Assembly (NCBI GenBank): GCA_002238555.1
Contig: MPMO01000004.1
Coordinates: 94,653-158,652, forward strand
Length of the DNA: 64,000 nucleotides
From: Caldilineaceae bacterium bin34
GTDB lineage: Bacteria > Chloroflexota > Anaerolineae > Caldilineales > Caldilineaceae
Direction of reading: 5' to 3'
Position numbers and translations under genes: made by a program. Within the stretch, counting starts at the first letter, position 1; the number at the start of each line of letters is the position of its first letter. Below the pieces are notes generated by a model. It was given only the letters and a program-made list of their open reading frames with translations. It was not told the DNA's origin and did no database searches. Positions 8,899 through 18,439 of the stretch are shown here, one piece after another.

Positions 8899-10953
8899 CT
8901 ATCTTACAAAGGCCGCCGGGACCCCTCCGTCAACGGTCAGCGCCCCGCCGGTGGTCCGGGAAGCCCTGGGACCGGCCAGGAAGGAGACCGCTTCCGCAAT
9001 GTGATCCGGGGTCACGTTGACCTTCAAGGTGGTCCGCTGGCGATAGAACTCCGCGAGTTCTTTCTCCTCGATGCCGTAGCTCGAAGCCCGTGCCTCCTTC
9101 CACCCGGCATCCCAGATACCGCTGCCCTGGATGACAGCGTCCGGCAACACGCTGTTGACGCGGATCCCGACGGCACCGCCCTCTTCGGCCAGGCACCGGG
9201 CCATGTGCAGTTCCGCGGCCTTGGCTGCACTGTAGACGGCAGCGTTCTTGCCCGCGTACACCGCGTTCTTGCTCACCACGTAAATCAGGCTGCCGCCCAT
9301 GCCCTGCCGCTTCCAGACGCGGAACGCGGCGCGACTTACCTGGAAATATCCCTTGGCCAGAATGTCCATGGTCCGCTGCCAGTCGGCGTCGGTCGTGTCT
9401 TCAATGGCACCGGCGATGGCAATGCCGGCATTGCTCACCAGGATGTCAATGCCACCGTAAGCCAGAACCACCTCTTCCATGGCCTGGTCCACGGCGTCCG
9501 CATCCGTCACGTCGCACCGGAGGGCAATGGCACGGCCCGCGCCATGCCGCTCCTCGATCAAGGCGGCCGTCTCTTGGGCCGCACCGGTATTTATGTCAAG
9601 AATTGCAATATGGGCATCATCGGCGGCCAGACGTATGGCGGTGGCCCGGCCGATCCCGGAACCGCCGCCCGTGACTGCCACCACCCGTCCCGCCAGTTCG
9701 CGCGGTGGCGGCTTGAGGGACAGCTTGTACAGCTCCAGGGGCCAGTACTCGATGCCGAAGGCTTCCTCCGGGGTCAGGCTGACGAAACTGTCGACCGCCT
9801 GGGCGCCGTTGATGACATCGATGGCCCGGTAGTACAACTGGTTGCTGATGTCCGCGGCATTGGCGTCCGCTCCGGTGTTGATCATGCCGAGGCCCGGTAT
9901 CAGGATCACCCGCGGATAGGGATCCGTCATCTCGTCACCGGATGCAGCATTGGCGGCGAAGTACTCCTCGTATTCGGCAACAAACCGGTCCATGTGGTCG
10001 CGAAGGCGTTCGAGCAAGACCTCAACGCCCTCACCTTGGTCCGGATGCCAGTCGACGAACAAGGGCAGGCGCTTGGTGTGCACCAGATGATCGGGACAGG
10101 CCGCTCCAATCTGCGTAGCCGCCTCGATGCCCGGCTGGGCCAGAAACGCCAGCACCTCCGGACTGTCGTCCCGCTTGAGGATGGCGGGTCTGCGAGCGGA
10201 CACCAGTCCCCTGACCACTGGTAACACGCGGGCCCAAACCCCGGACGGTTGAGCGTCCGGCAGGGAGATTCCGGCCGAGACCGTCCGTTGCCTCGCCGCA
10301 ACGTAGTCTTCCGCTTCGGCGATGATCGACAGGGTGCTCTCGTAACACGAAAGGCTGGATTCTCCCCAAGTTACAAGCCCATGCTTGCCCATCACCACAC
10401 ACTCAGCCTGAGGGTTGGCACGCAGACCCTCGCCGATCCACTTGCTCAGGGTGAACCCGGGCCGGATGTAGTCCACCCAAACCATCCGGTCGCCCCACAC
10501 CTTCGCACACTCCGCCTTGCCGTCGGGCAGACAGGCGAGGCTAATCACCGAATCCGGATGGGTGTGATCCACATGGACTGCCGGTGTGAAGCCATGCAAC
10601 AACGTCTCGATCGACTGGCGCGGCCGGTCGATGGCATATACCGTGTGGGACAGGTACTCGACCATCTCTTCGTCCGACATCCCATCCCGGGCCATCAGGG
10701 GCAGAATCTCGGCCTGGCGCAAACCGGCAAACCCCTGCTCCGTGATTGTCAGGACATCGCTGCCCGAACCCTTGACCCAAAGCACTTCCACATCGCGGCC
10801 CAGGTGGTCCTGCTCCGTTAGCTTGACACTCGTGTTGCCTCCAAAGATGTTGCAGACGGTCCGGTCCCGGCCGAGCAGGTTGCTTCGGTAGACCAGTCCG
10901 TCCAGGGCTGGCAATCGGGCCGCTTCGGCGTCGTTCCAAAGGTTGGCAGGCAT
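8899..10953 (-). CDS. rhaEW: bifunctional rhamnulose-1-phosphate aldolase / lactaldehyde dehydrogenase
   Basis: A two-domain enzyme of about 684 residues. The first ~390 residues form a class II aldolase that splits L-rhamnulose-1-phosphate into dihydroxyacetone phosphate and L-lactaldehyde; the zinc site lies in VDHTHPD and MGKHGLV. Residues ~425-684 form a short-chain dehydrogenase with the NAD motif TGGGSGIG, then NAG and the YSAAK active site, which would oxidise the lactaldehyde. This fused architecture is known from Bacillus RhaEW/YuxG and from Chloroflexota. The ATG at 10953 (GAGA upstream) seems better than a GTG at 10965. It channels the toxic aldehyde within one polypeptide. Confidence 0.92.
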   Translation of the reverse strand: MPANLWNDAEAARLPALDGLVYRSNLLGRDRTVCNIFGGNTSVKLTEQDHLGRDVEVLWVKGSGSDVLTITEQGFAGLRQAEILPLMARDGMSDEEMVEYLSHTVYAIDRPRQSIETLLHGFTPAVHVDHTHPDSVISLACLPDGKAECAKVWGDRMVWVDYIRPGFTLSKWIGEGLRANPQAECVVMGKHGLVTWGESSLSCYESTLSIIAEAEDYVAARQRTVSAGISLPDAQPSGVWARVLPVVRGLVSARRPAILKRDDSPEVLAFLAQPGIEAATQIGAACPDHLVHTKRLPLFVDWHPDQGEGVEVLLERLRDHMDRFVAEYEEYFAANAASGDEMTDPYPRVILIPGLGMINTGADANAADISNQLYYRAIDVINGAQAVDSFVSLTPEEAFGIEYWPLELYKLSLKPPPRELAGRVVAVTGGGSGIGRATAIRLAADDAHIAILDINTGAAQETAALIEERHGAGRAIALRCDVTDADAVDQAMEEVVLAYGGIDILVSNAGIAIAGAIEDTTDADWQRTMDILAKGYFQVSRAAFRVWKRQGMGGSLIYVVSKNAVYAGKNAAVYSAAKAAELHMARCLAEEGGAVGIRVNSVLPDAVIQGSGIWDAGWKEARASSYGIEEKELAEFYRQRTTLKVNVTPDHIAEAVSFLAGPRASRTTGGALTVDGGVPAAFVR

Positions 10954-11086
10954 TGCGGTTCTCACTTGGGTCGATGAATCAGTGCTGGCAGTACTCGATG
11001 AACTTCAGCAGCTCAGTACGCGTAGACAGAGGCCTGAATTACAACGAAGCCAGGTCGGTTTGGCGATCGCAGCACCATGCCCGGGT

Positions 11087-11791
11087 TCAGGGACCGGTGC
11101 CGGCCCGGCCGGCTTTGGGGAACATGCGACGGCGCAGGGCTGCCAACTGGGGATACATGCTCGGCGGATACAGGTTCACCTCGCCCATCAGGGAAGCCAG
11201 GACCTGCACCTCGGCTGCATGCTCCATGCGCTCCAAGTGAATCAGGGCCTCGTCCAGATGGCGCCCCAACGTCAAGCTGCCGTGGTTGCGCAGGATCAGG
11301 GCATCGTGCTCTGCAACCAGGTCCCGGATGATCCGCACATCGTCGTCCGATGAGGGAAGACCAAAATCACTGGTCGGAATGTTGCCGAGTACCACCGCCA
11401 CTTCGGGAACCATCAGCGGCAGGAGTGGCCTGTCGGCCACGCTGAGTGCAATGCAAAAGGTCGGATGGGCGTGGAGGCAAGCCTGACGATCCGGGCGAAT
11501 GCGAAGTGCGGCAAGGTGCATCGGAGTCTCCGACGAGACACTCAGGGACTCGTCCGGCGGCGAAGACACCACCGTTCCGTCAGGTTGCAATCGAAAGAGA
11601 TCGTCCTCCGACATGCGGCCCTTGCACAGGCCAGAAGGCGAAATGACGATCGTGCCGTCCTCCAACCGACCGGAGATGTTGCCGTTGTTCGCAGTCAGGA
11701 ACCCCTTCGCATAGCCTATGCGACCCGTTTCCACGATCGCCTGGCGTAGCTGTGCCTCCTCAACGTCCAAGCTGTAACGCAGAATGTTCAT
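11087..11791 (-). CDS. class II aldolase/adducin family protein (FucA-like)
   Basis: A 234-residue zinc aldolase of the L-fuculose-/L-ribulose-phosphate type. The metal-binding histidines lie in LHAHPT and NHGSL, and the phosphate-binding loop is TANNGNISGR followed by ISPSG. GAGG lies 9 bases before the ATG. The rhamnose operon already carries a fused aldolase, so this second one probably serves another 6-deoxysugar or pentulose phosphate, matching the extra AraA/FucI-like isomerase in the same operon. A decarboxylase or epimerase role, as in some family members, cannot be excluded. Confidence 0.82.
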   Translation of the reverse strand: MNILRYSLDVEEAQLRQAIVETGRIGYAKGFLTANNGNISGRLEDGTIVISPSGLCKGRMSEDDLFRLQPDGTVVSSPPDESLSVSSETPMHLAALRIRPDRQACLHAHPTFCIALSVADRPLLPLMVPEVAVVLGNIPTSDFGLPSSDDDVRIIRDLVAEHDALILRNHGSLTLGRHLDEALIHLERMEHAAEVQVLASLMGEVNLYPPSMYPQLAALRRRMFPKAGRAGTGP

Positions 11792-11815
11792 GGCAGATGC
11801 CTCACCCGATGCCGG

Positions 11816-13060
11816 CTACTGGTAGCCGCCGGAGATTGTGGAAAGCCCGCGCTCTCCGCCGATTTTGTCTTCGTAGCCACTGGCGAAATAGGTGCCGATG
11901 GGGTCCACGGGAACGTCCATCTCCGTCCGCACCTGGGCCAGAAGCGGACGCACGTCGGTCCGGCTCGCCTCGGTCAACAAATGGTGTGCTTCCAGCACCC
12001 GGCCTTCCTCCTGGAGTTCCTTCAGGCGTGTCCGGGGCACGAGCTGGGCCTTGGCGTAGGCCTCCTGGCAGTTCAGAACCGACAAAATCATCGGTGCCAG
12101 CTTGCCTTCCACATTGTGGGCCTGATCGATCATGTACGCCACGTTCGCAGCTCCGGTCCGAATGTGTTCGACCTCGCTCTGTTCCGCCGCGACCAGTTCG
12201 TTGTAGATGAGGAACAGTTCGTAGGGGTTGACGGAACCGACGATCAGATCGTCGTCCGCATACTTGCGGTTGTTGAAGTGGAAGCCGCCCAGCTTGCCTT
12301 CGTCAAGCAGAAACGTAACGATTTGCTCGATGTTCACCGCCTGGGCGTGGTGTCCCAGATCCACGAGAACCTGAGCCTGGCCACCCAGTTTCAGCGACCA
12401 GGCGTAGGCCGTGCCCCAATCCGGCACGTCGGTGCTGTAGAAGGCGGGTTCGAAGAACTTGTACTCGATCAGCATGCGGCTGTCCGCCGGCAAGTGCTTG
12501 GACACAACCTCCAGGCCCTGTTCGAACCGCCGCTTGCGCGCCAGCAGCGAGTCCTGCCCCGAATAATTGGTCCCGTCGGCAAACCAGAGGCTGAGGAGAT
12601 TGCTGCCGGTCTTGTCCATGATTTCGCAGCACTCGAGGATGTGGTCCAGGCCCTGTTCCCTGATGGCCGGATCGGGGTTGCCGAGCGATCCCAGACGATA
12701 TTCATTGTCTTGGAACACGTTGGGGTTGATGGCTCCGATGCGGATTCCCAGCTCGGACGCGTACTGCAACACCGCCGCGTAGTCGTTGTCCTCGGGCACG
12801 TCCCACGGGATGTGCAGGGCCACCGAGGACGCGATACCGGTCATGCGATGCACCGTCGCGGCGTCCTCCAGCTTCTCCCGCGTCGTTTGAGCAGCGCCGG
12901 GCCACGGGAATGCCTTGAACCGGGTGCCGCTGTTGGCGTAGCCCCAGCTTGGGGTTTCGATGTGGTGGTTCTTGATGTTGTCCTTGACCGCCTCGACATC
13001 CAGACCCTGGTTGGTCATGGACTCGGCCAGCAGGTCCCAGGCAGCGACATGATCAGACAT
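11816..13060 (-). CDS. rhaI: L-rhamnose isomerase (Pseudomonas/Rhizobium type)
   Basis: Converts L-rhamnose to L-rhamnulose in the cytoplasm. The 414-residue protein is a TIM barrel of the RhaI type rather than the E. coli RhaA type. Metal-binding segments are visible as [19 protein letters not shown] and [15 protein letters not shown], with catalytic-region [13 protein letters not shown] upstream. It lies 24 bases before the class II aldolase and 66 bases after rhaB on the minus strand, so the genes are co-transcribed. RhaI-type enzymes often accept several aldoses, so its range may be broad. Confidence 0.92.
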   Translation of the reverse strand: MSDHVAAWDLLAESMTNQGLDVEAVKDNIKNHHIETPSWGYANSGTRFKAFPWPGAAQTTREKLEDAATVHRMTGIASSVALHIPWDVPEDNDYAAVLQYASELGIRIGAINPNVFQDNEYRLGSLGNPDPAIREQGLDHILECCEIMDKTGSNLLSLWFADGTNYSGQDSLLARKRRFEQGLEVVSKHLPADSRMLIEYKFFEPAFYSTDVPDWGTAYAWSLKLGGQAQVLVDLGHHAQAVNIEQIVTFLLDEGKLGGFHFNNRKYADDDLIVGSVNPYELFLIYNELVAAEQSEVEHIRTGAANVAYMIDQAHNVEGKLAPMILSVLNCQEAYAKAQLVPRTRLKELQEEGRVLEAHHLLTEASRTDVRPLLAQVRTEMDVPVDPIGTYFASGYEDKIGGERGLSTISGGYQ

Positions 13061-13126
13061 GGGTTAAGTGGTTGTTCCTTGGCATGGGGCGGATTAAGCA
13101 ATGAGGCCGACGGGGATTCCGGGCAG

Positions 13127-14623
13127 CTATGCGCCAATCGAAACCGGGTGGGCCACAAGATATTCAAGTTTTTGGTAGCTTTCGTCCCATTCGGCACGCT
13201 GTCCGGACGCGGCGGCGGGTTCGAAACTCTCCAGCGAGGCGGATTCCGCAGATACGGTCCCCATTTGACCGAACGAATCCATCTCGCCATTGGCCACAGC
13301 CTGAATCAGAATGTTGCCGGTCGCGGTGGCTTCCGCCGGACCGGCAACAACCGGTCGGCCCGTGGCATCGGCGGTGGCCTGATTCAGGGCCGAGTGTTGG
13401 GATCCGCCGCCCACCACATGGATGGTGCCCAGTTGGCGATCCAGGGCGTCTTCCAAACGCATCAACACCCACCTGTACTTCAAGGCCAGGCTGTCGATGA
13501 TGCAGGACAAAATCGCCTGCTTTGTCTCCGGCACCGGCTGACCGCTGGCGCGGCAATAGGTCTGGAGGCGGAGTGGCATGTCGCCCGGGGCCAGGAACAC
13601 TTCGTGGTCCGGGTCCACGATCGACGGGCTGCGCGTGTCCGCCCGGACCATGGCGCCGAGTTCGGCGTAACTGTAGGTTTCCCCGGCACGCATCCAGGTT
13701 CGCCGACACTCCTGGATGAGCCACAGACCCATGATGTTCTTGCAAAAGCGGAACGTCCTCCCCACACCGCCTTCGTTGGTGAAGTTACCGGCCAGTGCCT
13801 TCGCATGCAGCACCGCGTCCGGAACGGTCACCCCCATGATCGACCAGGTACCCGAACTTATCCAGACGGCGTCGGGGCCCGACGACGGCACCGCGGCGAC
13901 CGCGGAGCCCGTGTCGTGACAGGCGGGAACGGTTACCGACACGGCTGGCAGTCCGACCTCCGCGGCGAGATCCGGCAGGAGTGGCCCAAGGGTGTGGCCC
14001 GGGTGCACGATTGGTTGAAACAGGCGTTCCGGCAGGTCGAATGCCGCCAGCAGTTCACGGGACCAGTCCATGGCGGACGGGTCGAAGCACTGGGTTGTGG
14101 TGGCAATCGAGAATTCTGCGGCCTTGACACCGGTGAGCCAGAAATTCAAAAGGTCCGGAATCATGAGCAGGCTGGCGGCCATCTGCAGGTCCTGCGGAGA
14201 CCGGCGCCCGAGGGCCAGCAGTTGATACAGCGTGTTGAGCGGGATGAACTGGATGCCGGTCCAGGCAAAGATATCCTCCCTCGCCCGAATGCGAAATGCC
14301 TCCTCCAGCAGGCCGTTGGTCCTGGCATCCCGGTAGTGCACCGGATTCCCCAACAGCCGATCCTGGGCATCCAGCAGGCTGAAGTCGCAACCCCAGGTAT
14401 CCAAGCCCAGGCCCTGCACCGGTTCGCCCAAGTCGGCAGCCTTGCGCAGGCCTTCCTTGATTTCGTGCCAAATCCCAAGAATGTTCCAATGCAGCGTTCC
14501 GTGCACGCTCACCGGCACATTGGGAAAGCGGTGGACCTCGGACAGTTGCAGGCCGCGGTCGGTCAGCCGACCGGCCATGACGCGCCCGCTGTCCGCGCCC
14601 AGATCAACAGCCAGGTAGGTCAA
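13127..14623 (-). CDS. rhaB: rhamnulokinase (FGGY family)
   Basis: Phosphorylates L-rhamnulose to L-rhamnulose-1-phosphate. About 498 residues with the FGGY kinase pattern: VDLGADSGRV at the start, GLDTWGCDFSLLD, the ATP-side motif SSGTWSIMGV, and GGGSQHSALNQ towards the end. The open frame runs far upstream of the homologous region. The TTG at 14623 (TTG-ACC-TAC-CTG) places the ADSGR loop at the usual distance and has GGA 8 bases before it; no ATG is better. It is the first gene of the rhamnose operon. Confidence 0.9.
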   Translation of the reverse strand: MTYLAVDLGADSGRVMAGRLTDRGLQLSEVHRFPNVPVSVHGTLHWNILGIWHEIKEGLRKAADLGEPVQGLGLDTWGCDFSLLDAQDRLLGNPVHYRDARTNGLLEEAFRIRAREDIFAWTGIQFIPLNTLYQLLALGRRSPQDLQMAASLLMIPDLLNFWLTGVKAAEFSIATTTQCFDPSAMDWSRELLAAFDLPERLFQPIVHPGHTLGPLLPDLAAEVGLPAVSVTVPACHDTGSAVAAVPSSGPDAVWISSGTWSIMGVTVPDAVLHAKALAGNFTNEGGVGRTFRFCKNIMGLWLIQECRRTWMRAGETYSYAELGAMVRADTRSPSIVDPDHEVFLAPGDMPLRLQTYCRASGQPVPETKQAILSCIIDSLALKYRWVLMRLEDALDRQLGTIHVVGGGSQHSALNQATADATGRPVVAGPAEATATGNILIQAVANGEMDSFGQMGTVSAESASLESFEPAAASGQRAEWDESYQKLEYLVAHPVSIGA

Positions 14624-15027
14624 GATGCATTCCGTGGTTGGAAGGGGTGGGACAGGAGCTCGACGGTCGGGACAAACAGCCGGAGACGCGTGGACGGAGA
14701 CGGTGCAGTACCAATCCGGCATCCCGACAATTCTACCTGTAGGCGGGATGCCGAAACCATTCGGACGGTCGGCGAATCGGATCCGGTTCGCCGCAGGCAC
14801 ATTGCCATGACCAAGGGCGGGGCGATAGCCTTGGACCCCGCCCGGACCCGCCGTGCACTCTGCACAGATGCCCAGCGGGATTGCCAACCAGTCCATGCGG
14901 GCTTGCCAGCCGAAGCACTCCTCCTTGGGCCGGGGAAACCGAGTGAAGTACGATTCGGAGACCGCGACCGGGCCTGACTGCACGGGCGTTGCCGCCAATC
15001 GGTCGACTGCAATCCAAGGAACCCAAA
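14624..15027. other. divergent intergenic region rhaB / Gfo-Idh-MocA
   Basis: About 400 bases between divergent genes, expected to contain the promoters of both units. It holds the 10-bp inverted repeat described separately. No regulator gene or riboswitch pattern was recognised. Confidence 0.5.
14717..14753. promoter_or_regulatory. 10-bp inverted repeat, candidate operator of the rhamnose operon
   Basis: Perfect arms CGGCATCCCG (14717-14726) and CGGGATGCCG (14744-14753) flank a 17-base spacer. On the minus strand the spacer contains TAGAAT, a -10-like box without a good -35, about 105 bases upstream of rhaB. Widely spaced perfect arms of this size resemble binding sites of dimeric sugar regulators. 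No regulator gene lies nearby, so this is an inference. Confidence 0.4.
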
Positions 15028-16089
15028 ATGAGCACAACACTGAAAGTTGGAGTCGTGGGCGTCGGCGGCATCGCGCGGACGCATATGCCGGGTTGGGCCG
15101 CATCGGAAGATGCCGAGGTTGTTGCCGGATCGGATGTGGTTGAACCCGCACTCAAGGAGTGGGGTGCCATGCACGGCATCTCCCGGCTCTACACCGATGT
15201 CAAGGACATGTTTGCCGACCCGGACATCGACATCATCGATGTCTGCACGCCCAACATGTACCACCGGGATCTGTCGATCGGAGGCCTGGAAGCCGGTAAG
15301 CACGTCGTGTGTGAAAAACCCCTTGCCCCAACCCCGGGCGACATCCGTGCCATGATGGCCGCGCGCGACAAGTCCGGCAAGCTGCTCATGACCGCGCAGC
15401 ATTTCCGGTTCTCGGGGTTGTCGCAGGCGATGAAAAAGGAGATCGAAACCGGCACCCTGGGCAACATCTACCACGGCCGGAGCTGGATGTTGCGCCGCAA
15501 CGGATTTATTCCCAGTCCCTCGTTCGTCGAAAAGAGACACAGCGGCGGAGGGCCCTGCATCGACATTGGCGTTCACGTCCTGGACTTAACCCTCTGGCTC
15601 ATGGGCAACCCGGAGCCCGTGGCCATCACCGGCGTGTCGGGGGCGCCATTGGCCCATCTGCCCGGACAGTTCGCAGCTTGGAGACCGTCCGCGCCGATGC
15701 CGGACATTTGGGACGTGGAGGACTACGCCGCGGCGTTTGTCCGATTTGACACGGGTGCGACCCTGGTTCTGGAAACCAGCTGGCTGCTGCATCACGACAT
15801 CGACGGCGAAGACATGCAGATTTGGCTGTACGGGGACCAGGGCGGCTGCCACTATCCGGAAGGCAAGTTCCTGTCCACGAACTACGAAACCAAGCAGATG
15901 TACACGCGCACCCTCAAAATCACGCGCGACCAGTTGGAGCCGCACGCGCAGGAGGTGGTTGAGTTCGCCAGGGCCATCAAAAACGGCGAACCGTCTCCGG
16001 TTCCCTCGGAACATTCCCTGCAGGTATTGACCATCCTGGACGGGATCTACCGGAGCCAGGCGGCAGGCAAGGAAATCTCCTTGGTCTGA
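15028..16089 (+). CDS. Gfo/Idh/MocA family oxidoreductase
   Basis: An NAD(P)-dependent sugar or cyclitol dehydrogenase of 353 residues. The Rossmann motif GVVGVGGIART begins at residue 7, the family motif CEKPLAPTPGD follows near residue 95, and a C-terminal alpha/beta domain includes GGGPCIDIGVHVLDL. In that segment the Asp and the second His match the catalytic D-x-x-x-H pattern. AAGGAA about 7 bases upstream supports the ATG at 15028. The start of the sugar-acid lactonase gene lies 5 bases downstream, so the pair probably oxidises a sugar to a lactone and then opens it. Confidence 0.88.
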   Translation: MSTTLKVGVVGVGGIARTHMPGWAASEDAEVVAGSDVVEPALKEWGAMHGISRLYTDVKDMFADPDIDIIDVCTPNMYHRDLSIGGLEAGKHVVCEKPLAPTPGDIRAMMAARDKSGKLLMTAQHFRFSGLSQAMKKEIETGTLGNIYHGRSWMLRRNGFIPSPSFVEKRHSGGGPCIDIGVHVLDLTLWLMGNPEPVAITGVSGAPLAHLPGQFAAWRPSAPMPDIWDVEDYAAAFVRFDTGATLVLETSWLLHHDIDGEDMQIWLYGDQGGCHYPEGKFLSTNYETKQMYTRTLKITRDQLEPHAQEVVEFARAIKNGEPSPVPSEHSLQVLTILDGIYRSQAAGKEISLV

Positions 16090-16094
16090 CAACG

Positions 16095-17021
16095 ATGGGG
16101 ACACCTTCAATGACCACGAATCCTCCGGTGCGGGAACCATCCCTGGAGCTGATTGCGGACTATCCCTGCGAAACGGGCGAGGGGCCGCTCTGGCACCCGG
16201 ATGAAGAGTGCCTGTACTGGGTCGACATTCCGCCCGGTCACCTGTACCGGTACGATCCCGCCAGTGGCAGGCACGCGCGCGTGTACGAAGCGGACCGGGC
16301 CATCGGTGGCTTCACGATTCAGGAGAACGGCGATCTCCTCCTGTTCATGGCGGCAGGCCGGGTCATGACCTGGAATCACGGCCGGACCGAAGTCGTCATA
16401 CCTCAGATCGATGCGGATCTTGACACACGGTTCAACGATGTCTCCGCCGGTCCGCAAGGCCAGGTGTTTTGCGGGACGATGGCAACCTCGAGAACCGGTC
16501 CGGCGGACGGGCGGCTGTATCGGCTCGACCCCGACGGGACACTTGAGACCAAGCTGACCGGCATCGGGACATCCAACGGCATGGCTTGGACACCGGATCG
16601 CTCCCGCTTCCTGCACACGGACACACGGGTCCGACGCATCACATCGTACGCATGGAACGAGGCAGCGGGAGACTTCAACGCGGACTCCGGCTCGCTCGTA
16701 TACGAAGCACCCGAGGAAGTCGACTACGGGCGGCCCGACGGGATGACCATCGATGCCGCAGGCGATCTTTGGATTGCGCATTGGGACGGGTTTTCCGTCG
16801 TACACGCCGATCCTGACGGACGGGTTAAGGAAATCCTGGCCCTTCCGGTACGCAAGGTTTCGTCGGTAACCATTGCCGGACCCGACATGACCGACATGTA
16901 CATTACGACGGCGGGAGGCAACGACCGAGGTTTCAATGGCAACGATGCCGGAAGCCTGTTTCGCCTAACCGGAATCGCACAGGGACAGCCGGAATTCCGT
17001 TCAAGGATAGGATTGGCGTGA
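16095..17021 (+). CDS. SMP-30/gluconolactonase family protein
   Basis: A 308-residue six-bladed beta-propeller lactonase. The metal-binding residues of the family are visible: Glu in GEGPLW, Asn in TSNGMAW and Asp in RPDGMTID. It would hydrolyse an aldonolactone to the sugar acid, the natural step after the dehydrogenase immediately upstream. An in-frame ATG at 16110 (GGGG 9 bases before) is an equally plausible start. No signal peptide, so it acts in the cytoplasm. About 255 bases without features follow. Confidence 0.88.
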   Translation: MGTPSMTTNPPVREPSLELIADYPCETGEGPLWHPDEECLYWVDIPPGHLYRYDPASGRHARVYEADRAIGGFTIQENGDLLLFMAAGRVMTWNHGRTEVVIPQIDADLDTRFNDVSAGPQGQVFCGTMATSRTGPADGRLYRLDPDGTLETKLTGIGTSNGMAWTPDRSRFLHTDTRVRRITSYAWNEAAGDFNADSGSLVYEAPEEVDYGRPDGMTIDAAGDLWIAHWDGFSVVHADPDGRVKEILALPVRKVSSVTIAGPDMTDMYITTAGGNDRGFNGNDAGSLFRLTGIAQGQPEFRSRIGLA

Positions 17022-17276
17022 AGTTGTCCGGCGGATGTCCCGGTGCCAGGCACCGTCCATTAGTTTGCGACGTCGCGGTCTGCGCCTACAGCTGCCCATG
17101 ATTTCATCTTCACCCGCGGAGGCGACAATCTCTCTGCTCCGGCAGCATCGTTTCGCATAGTTGCACATCGACGAGCCAACTGCAGTCGCCGTTGAGCAAG
17201 CGTCGCGAACCGCGCGTTCGATTGGCCGAACCAACAGCCCGGATCCTCCCCACCTCAACCAAGGCAGAACCCCGCC

Positions 17277-18380
17277 GTGGCGACAGAATTCCAAACCGAC
17301 TTTCCCTTGGGCGACAACATGCAGGCAGTCGTCTGCCATGCACCGGAGGACTACCGCCTCGAAACAGCTCCGGTCCCGGTCCCCGGCCCCGGTGAAATGG
17401 TGCTGGAGGTGGCATCGGTCGGCATTTGCGCCAGCGACCTGAAGTGCTACATGGGTGCGCCGATGTTCTGGGATCAGCCTGGCAAACCCGGCTACTGCCA
17501 GGCTCCGATCATCCCCGGGCACGAGTTTGCCGGAAGGGTTGTCGCCTTGGGAACCGGTGCGGATCGCAACGGCGAATTCAGGTTGGGCGACCTGGTGGTG
17601 TCGGAACAGATTGTGCCGTGCAACGCGTGCCGGTACTGCCTCCGAGGGCAGTACTGGATGTGCATGAAACACGACATCTACGGATTCCGGAAACCCACCC
17701 CCGGCGCCATGGCCGAGTATGTGAAATTGCCGGCCCAAGCCCTCAACCACAAGATCCCGGAATCGATCCCGCCGGCCTGGGCAGCCTACGTGGAACCGTT
17801 GGCATGCGGGATCCATGCTGTCCAGCGGGCCGACATCGAACTGCAGCATACGGTTGTGATCGCCGGTGCCGGTCCCTTGGGATTGGGCATGGTGGCGGCC
17901 GCCCGGATGAAGAGCCCGGCCCAGCTCATCGTCATCGATTTGAACGATGCCCGACTGGAGGTTGCGCGGGGGTGCGGGGCCGACTTGACATTCAATGCCG
18001 CCAAGGTGGATGTCGTGGACGAGGTCCTGGCCTTGACGGACGGCTACGGATGCGATGTCTACATCGAGGCAACCGGCCATCCCGCCGCCGTGCAACAGGG
18101 CCTCGACATGATTTGCAAGTTGGGCACGTTCGTGGAATTCAGCGTCATGCGCGAACCGGTGACCGTGGACTGGACCGTCATCGGAGATACCAAGGAACTC
18201 AATATCCACGGCGCCCACCTGAGTCCCCACAGCTACCCGGTTGCCATTCGGATGCTGGAACAAGGCCTTCTGCCGATGGACCGCATCGTGACGCACAACC
18301 TGCCGCTGCACGGTTTCGAGGATGGATTCGGTCTGGTGGCCCAAGGAACGGAGTCAATCAAGGTCACCCTCCAGCCTTGA
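17277..18380 (+). CDS. zinc-dependent alcohol dehydrogenase (erythritol/L-threitol dehydrogenase-like)
   Basis: A 367-residue medium-chain dehydrogenase that would oxidise a polyol with NAD. The catalytic zinc site is GICASDLKCY and PGHEFAG, the structural zinc cysteines lie in CNACRYCLRGQYWMC, and the cofactor motif is AGAGPLGLG. The segments EQIVPCNACRYC and THNLPLHGF, and the general layout, closely resemble the EltD type of erythritol/L-threitol dehydrogenase. The start is a GTG at 17277; an ATG at 17319 just before QAVVCHAPEDY is an alternative. It precedes the tandem SDR protein by 59 bases. Confidence 0.85.
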   Translation: MATEFQTDFPLGDNMQAVVCHAPEDYRLETAPVPVPGPGEMVLEVASVGICASDLKCYMGAPMFWDQPGKPGYCQAPIIPGHEFAGRVVALGTGADRNGEFRLGDLVVSEQIVPCNACRYCLRGQYWMCMKHDIYGFRKPTPGAMAEYVKLPAQALNHKIPESIPPAWAAYVEPLACGIHAVQRADIELQHTVVIAGAGPLGLGMVAAARMKSPAQLIVIDLNDARLEVARGCGADLTFNAAKVDVVDEVLALTDGYGCDVYIEATGHPAAVQQGLDMICKLGTFVEFSVMREPVTVDWTVIGDTKELNIHGAHLSPHSYPVAIRMLEQGLLPMDRIVTHNLPLHGFEDGFGLVAQGTESIKVTLQP

Positions 18381-18439
18381 CGCCCCGCCCGGCCAGCAAC
18401 CGAGTGCCTGCAACTTCCCACAAACAACCCGATCAAATT

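Noticed and set aside
11981..14977. A 998-codon plus-strand open frame opposite rhaI and rhaB
   Set aside because: It is antisense to two clear genes, has no family motifs, and arises from GC-rich third positions of the real genes.
14624..15151. An extra N-terminal extension of rhamnulokinase up to 15151
   Set aside because: It adds about 176 residues with no kinase homology, overlaps the divergent oxidoreductase gene, and the TTG at 14623 gives the normal FGGY start.
17022..17276. A small gene between the SMP-30 and polyol dehydrogenase genes
   Set aside because: Open frames are short, lack start signals and resemble nothing known.
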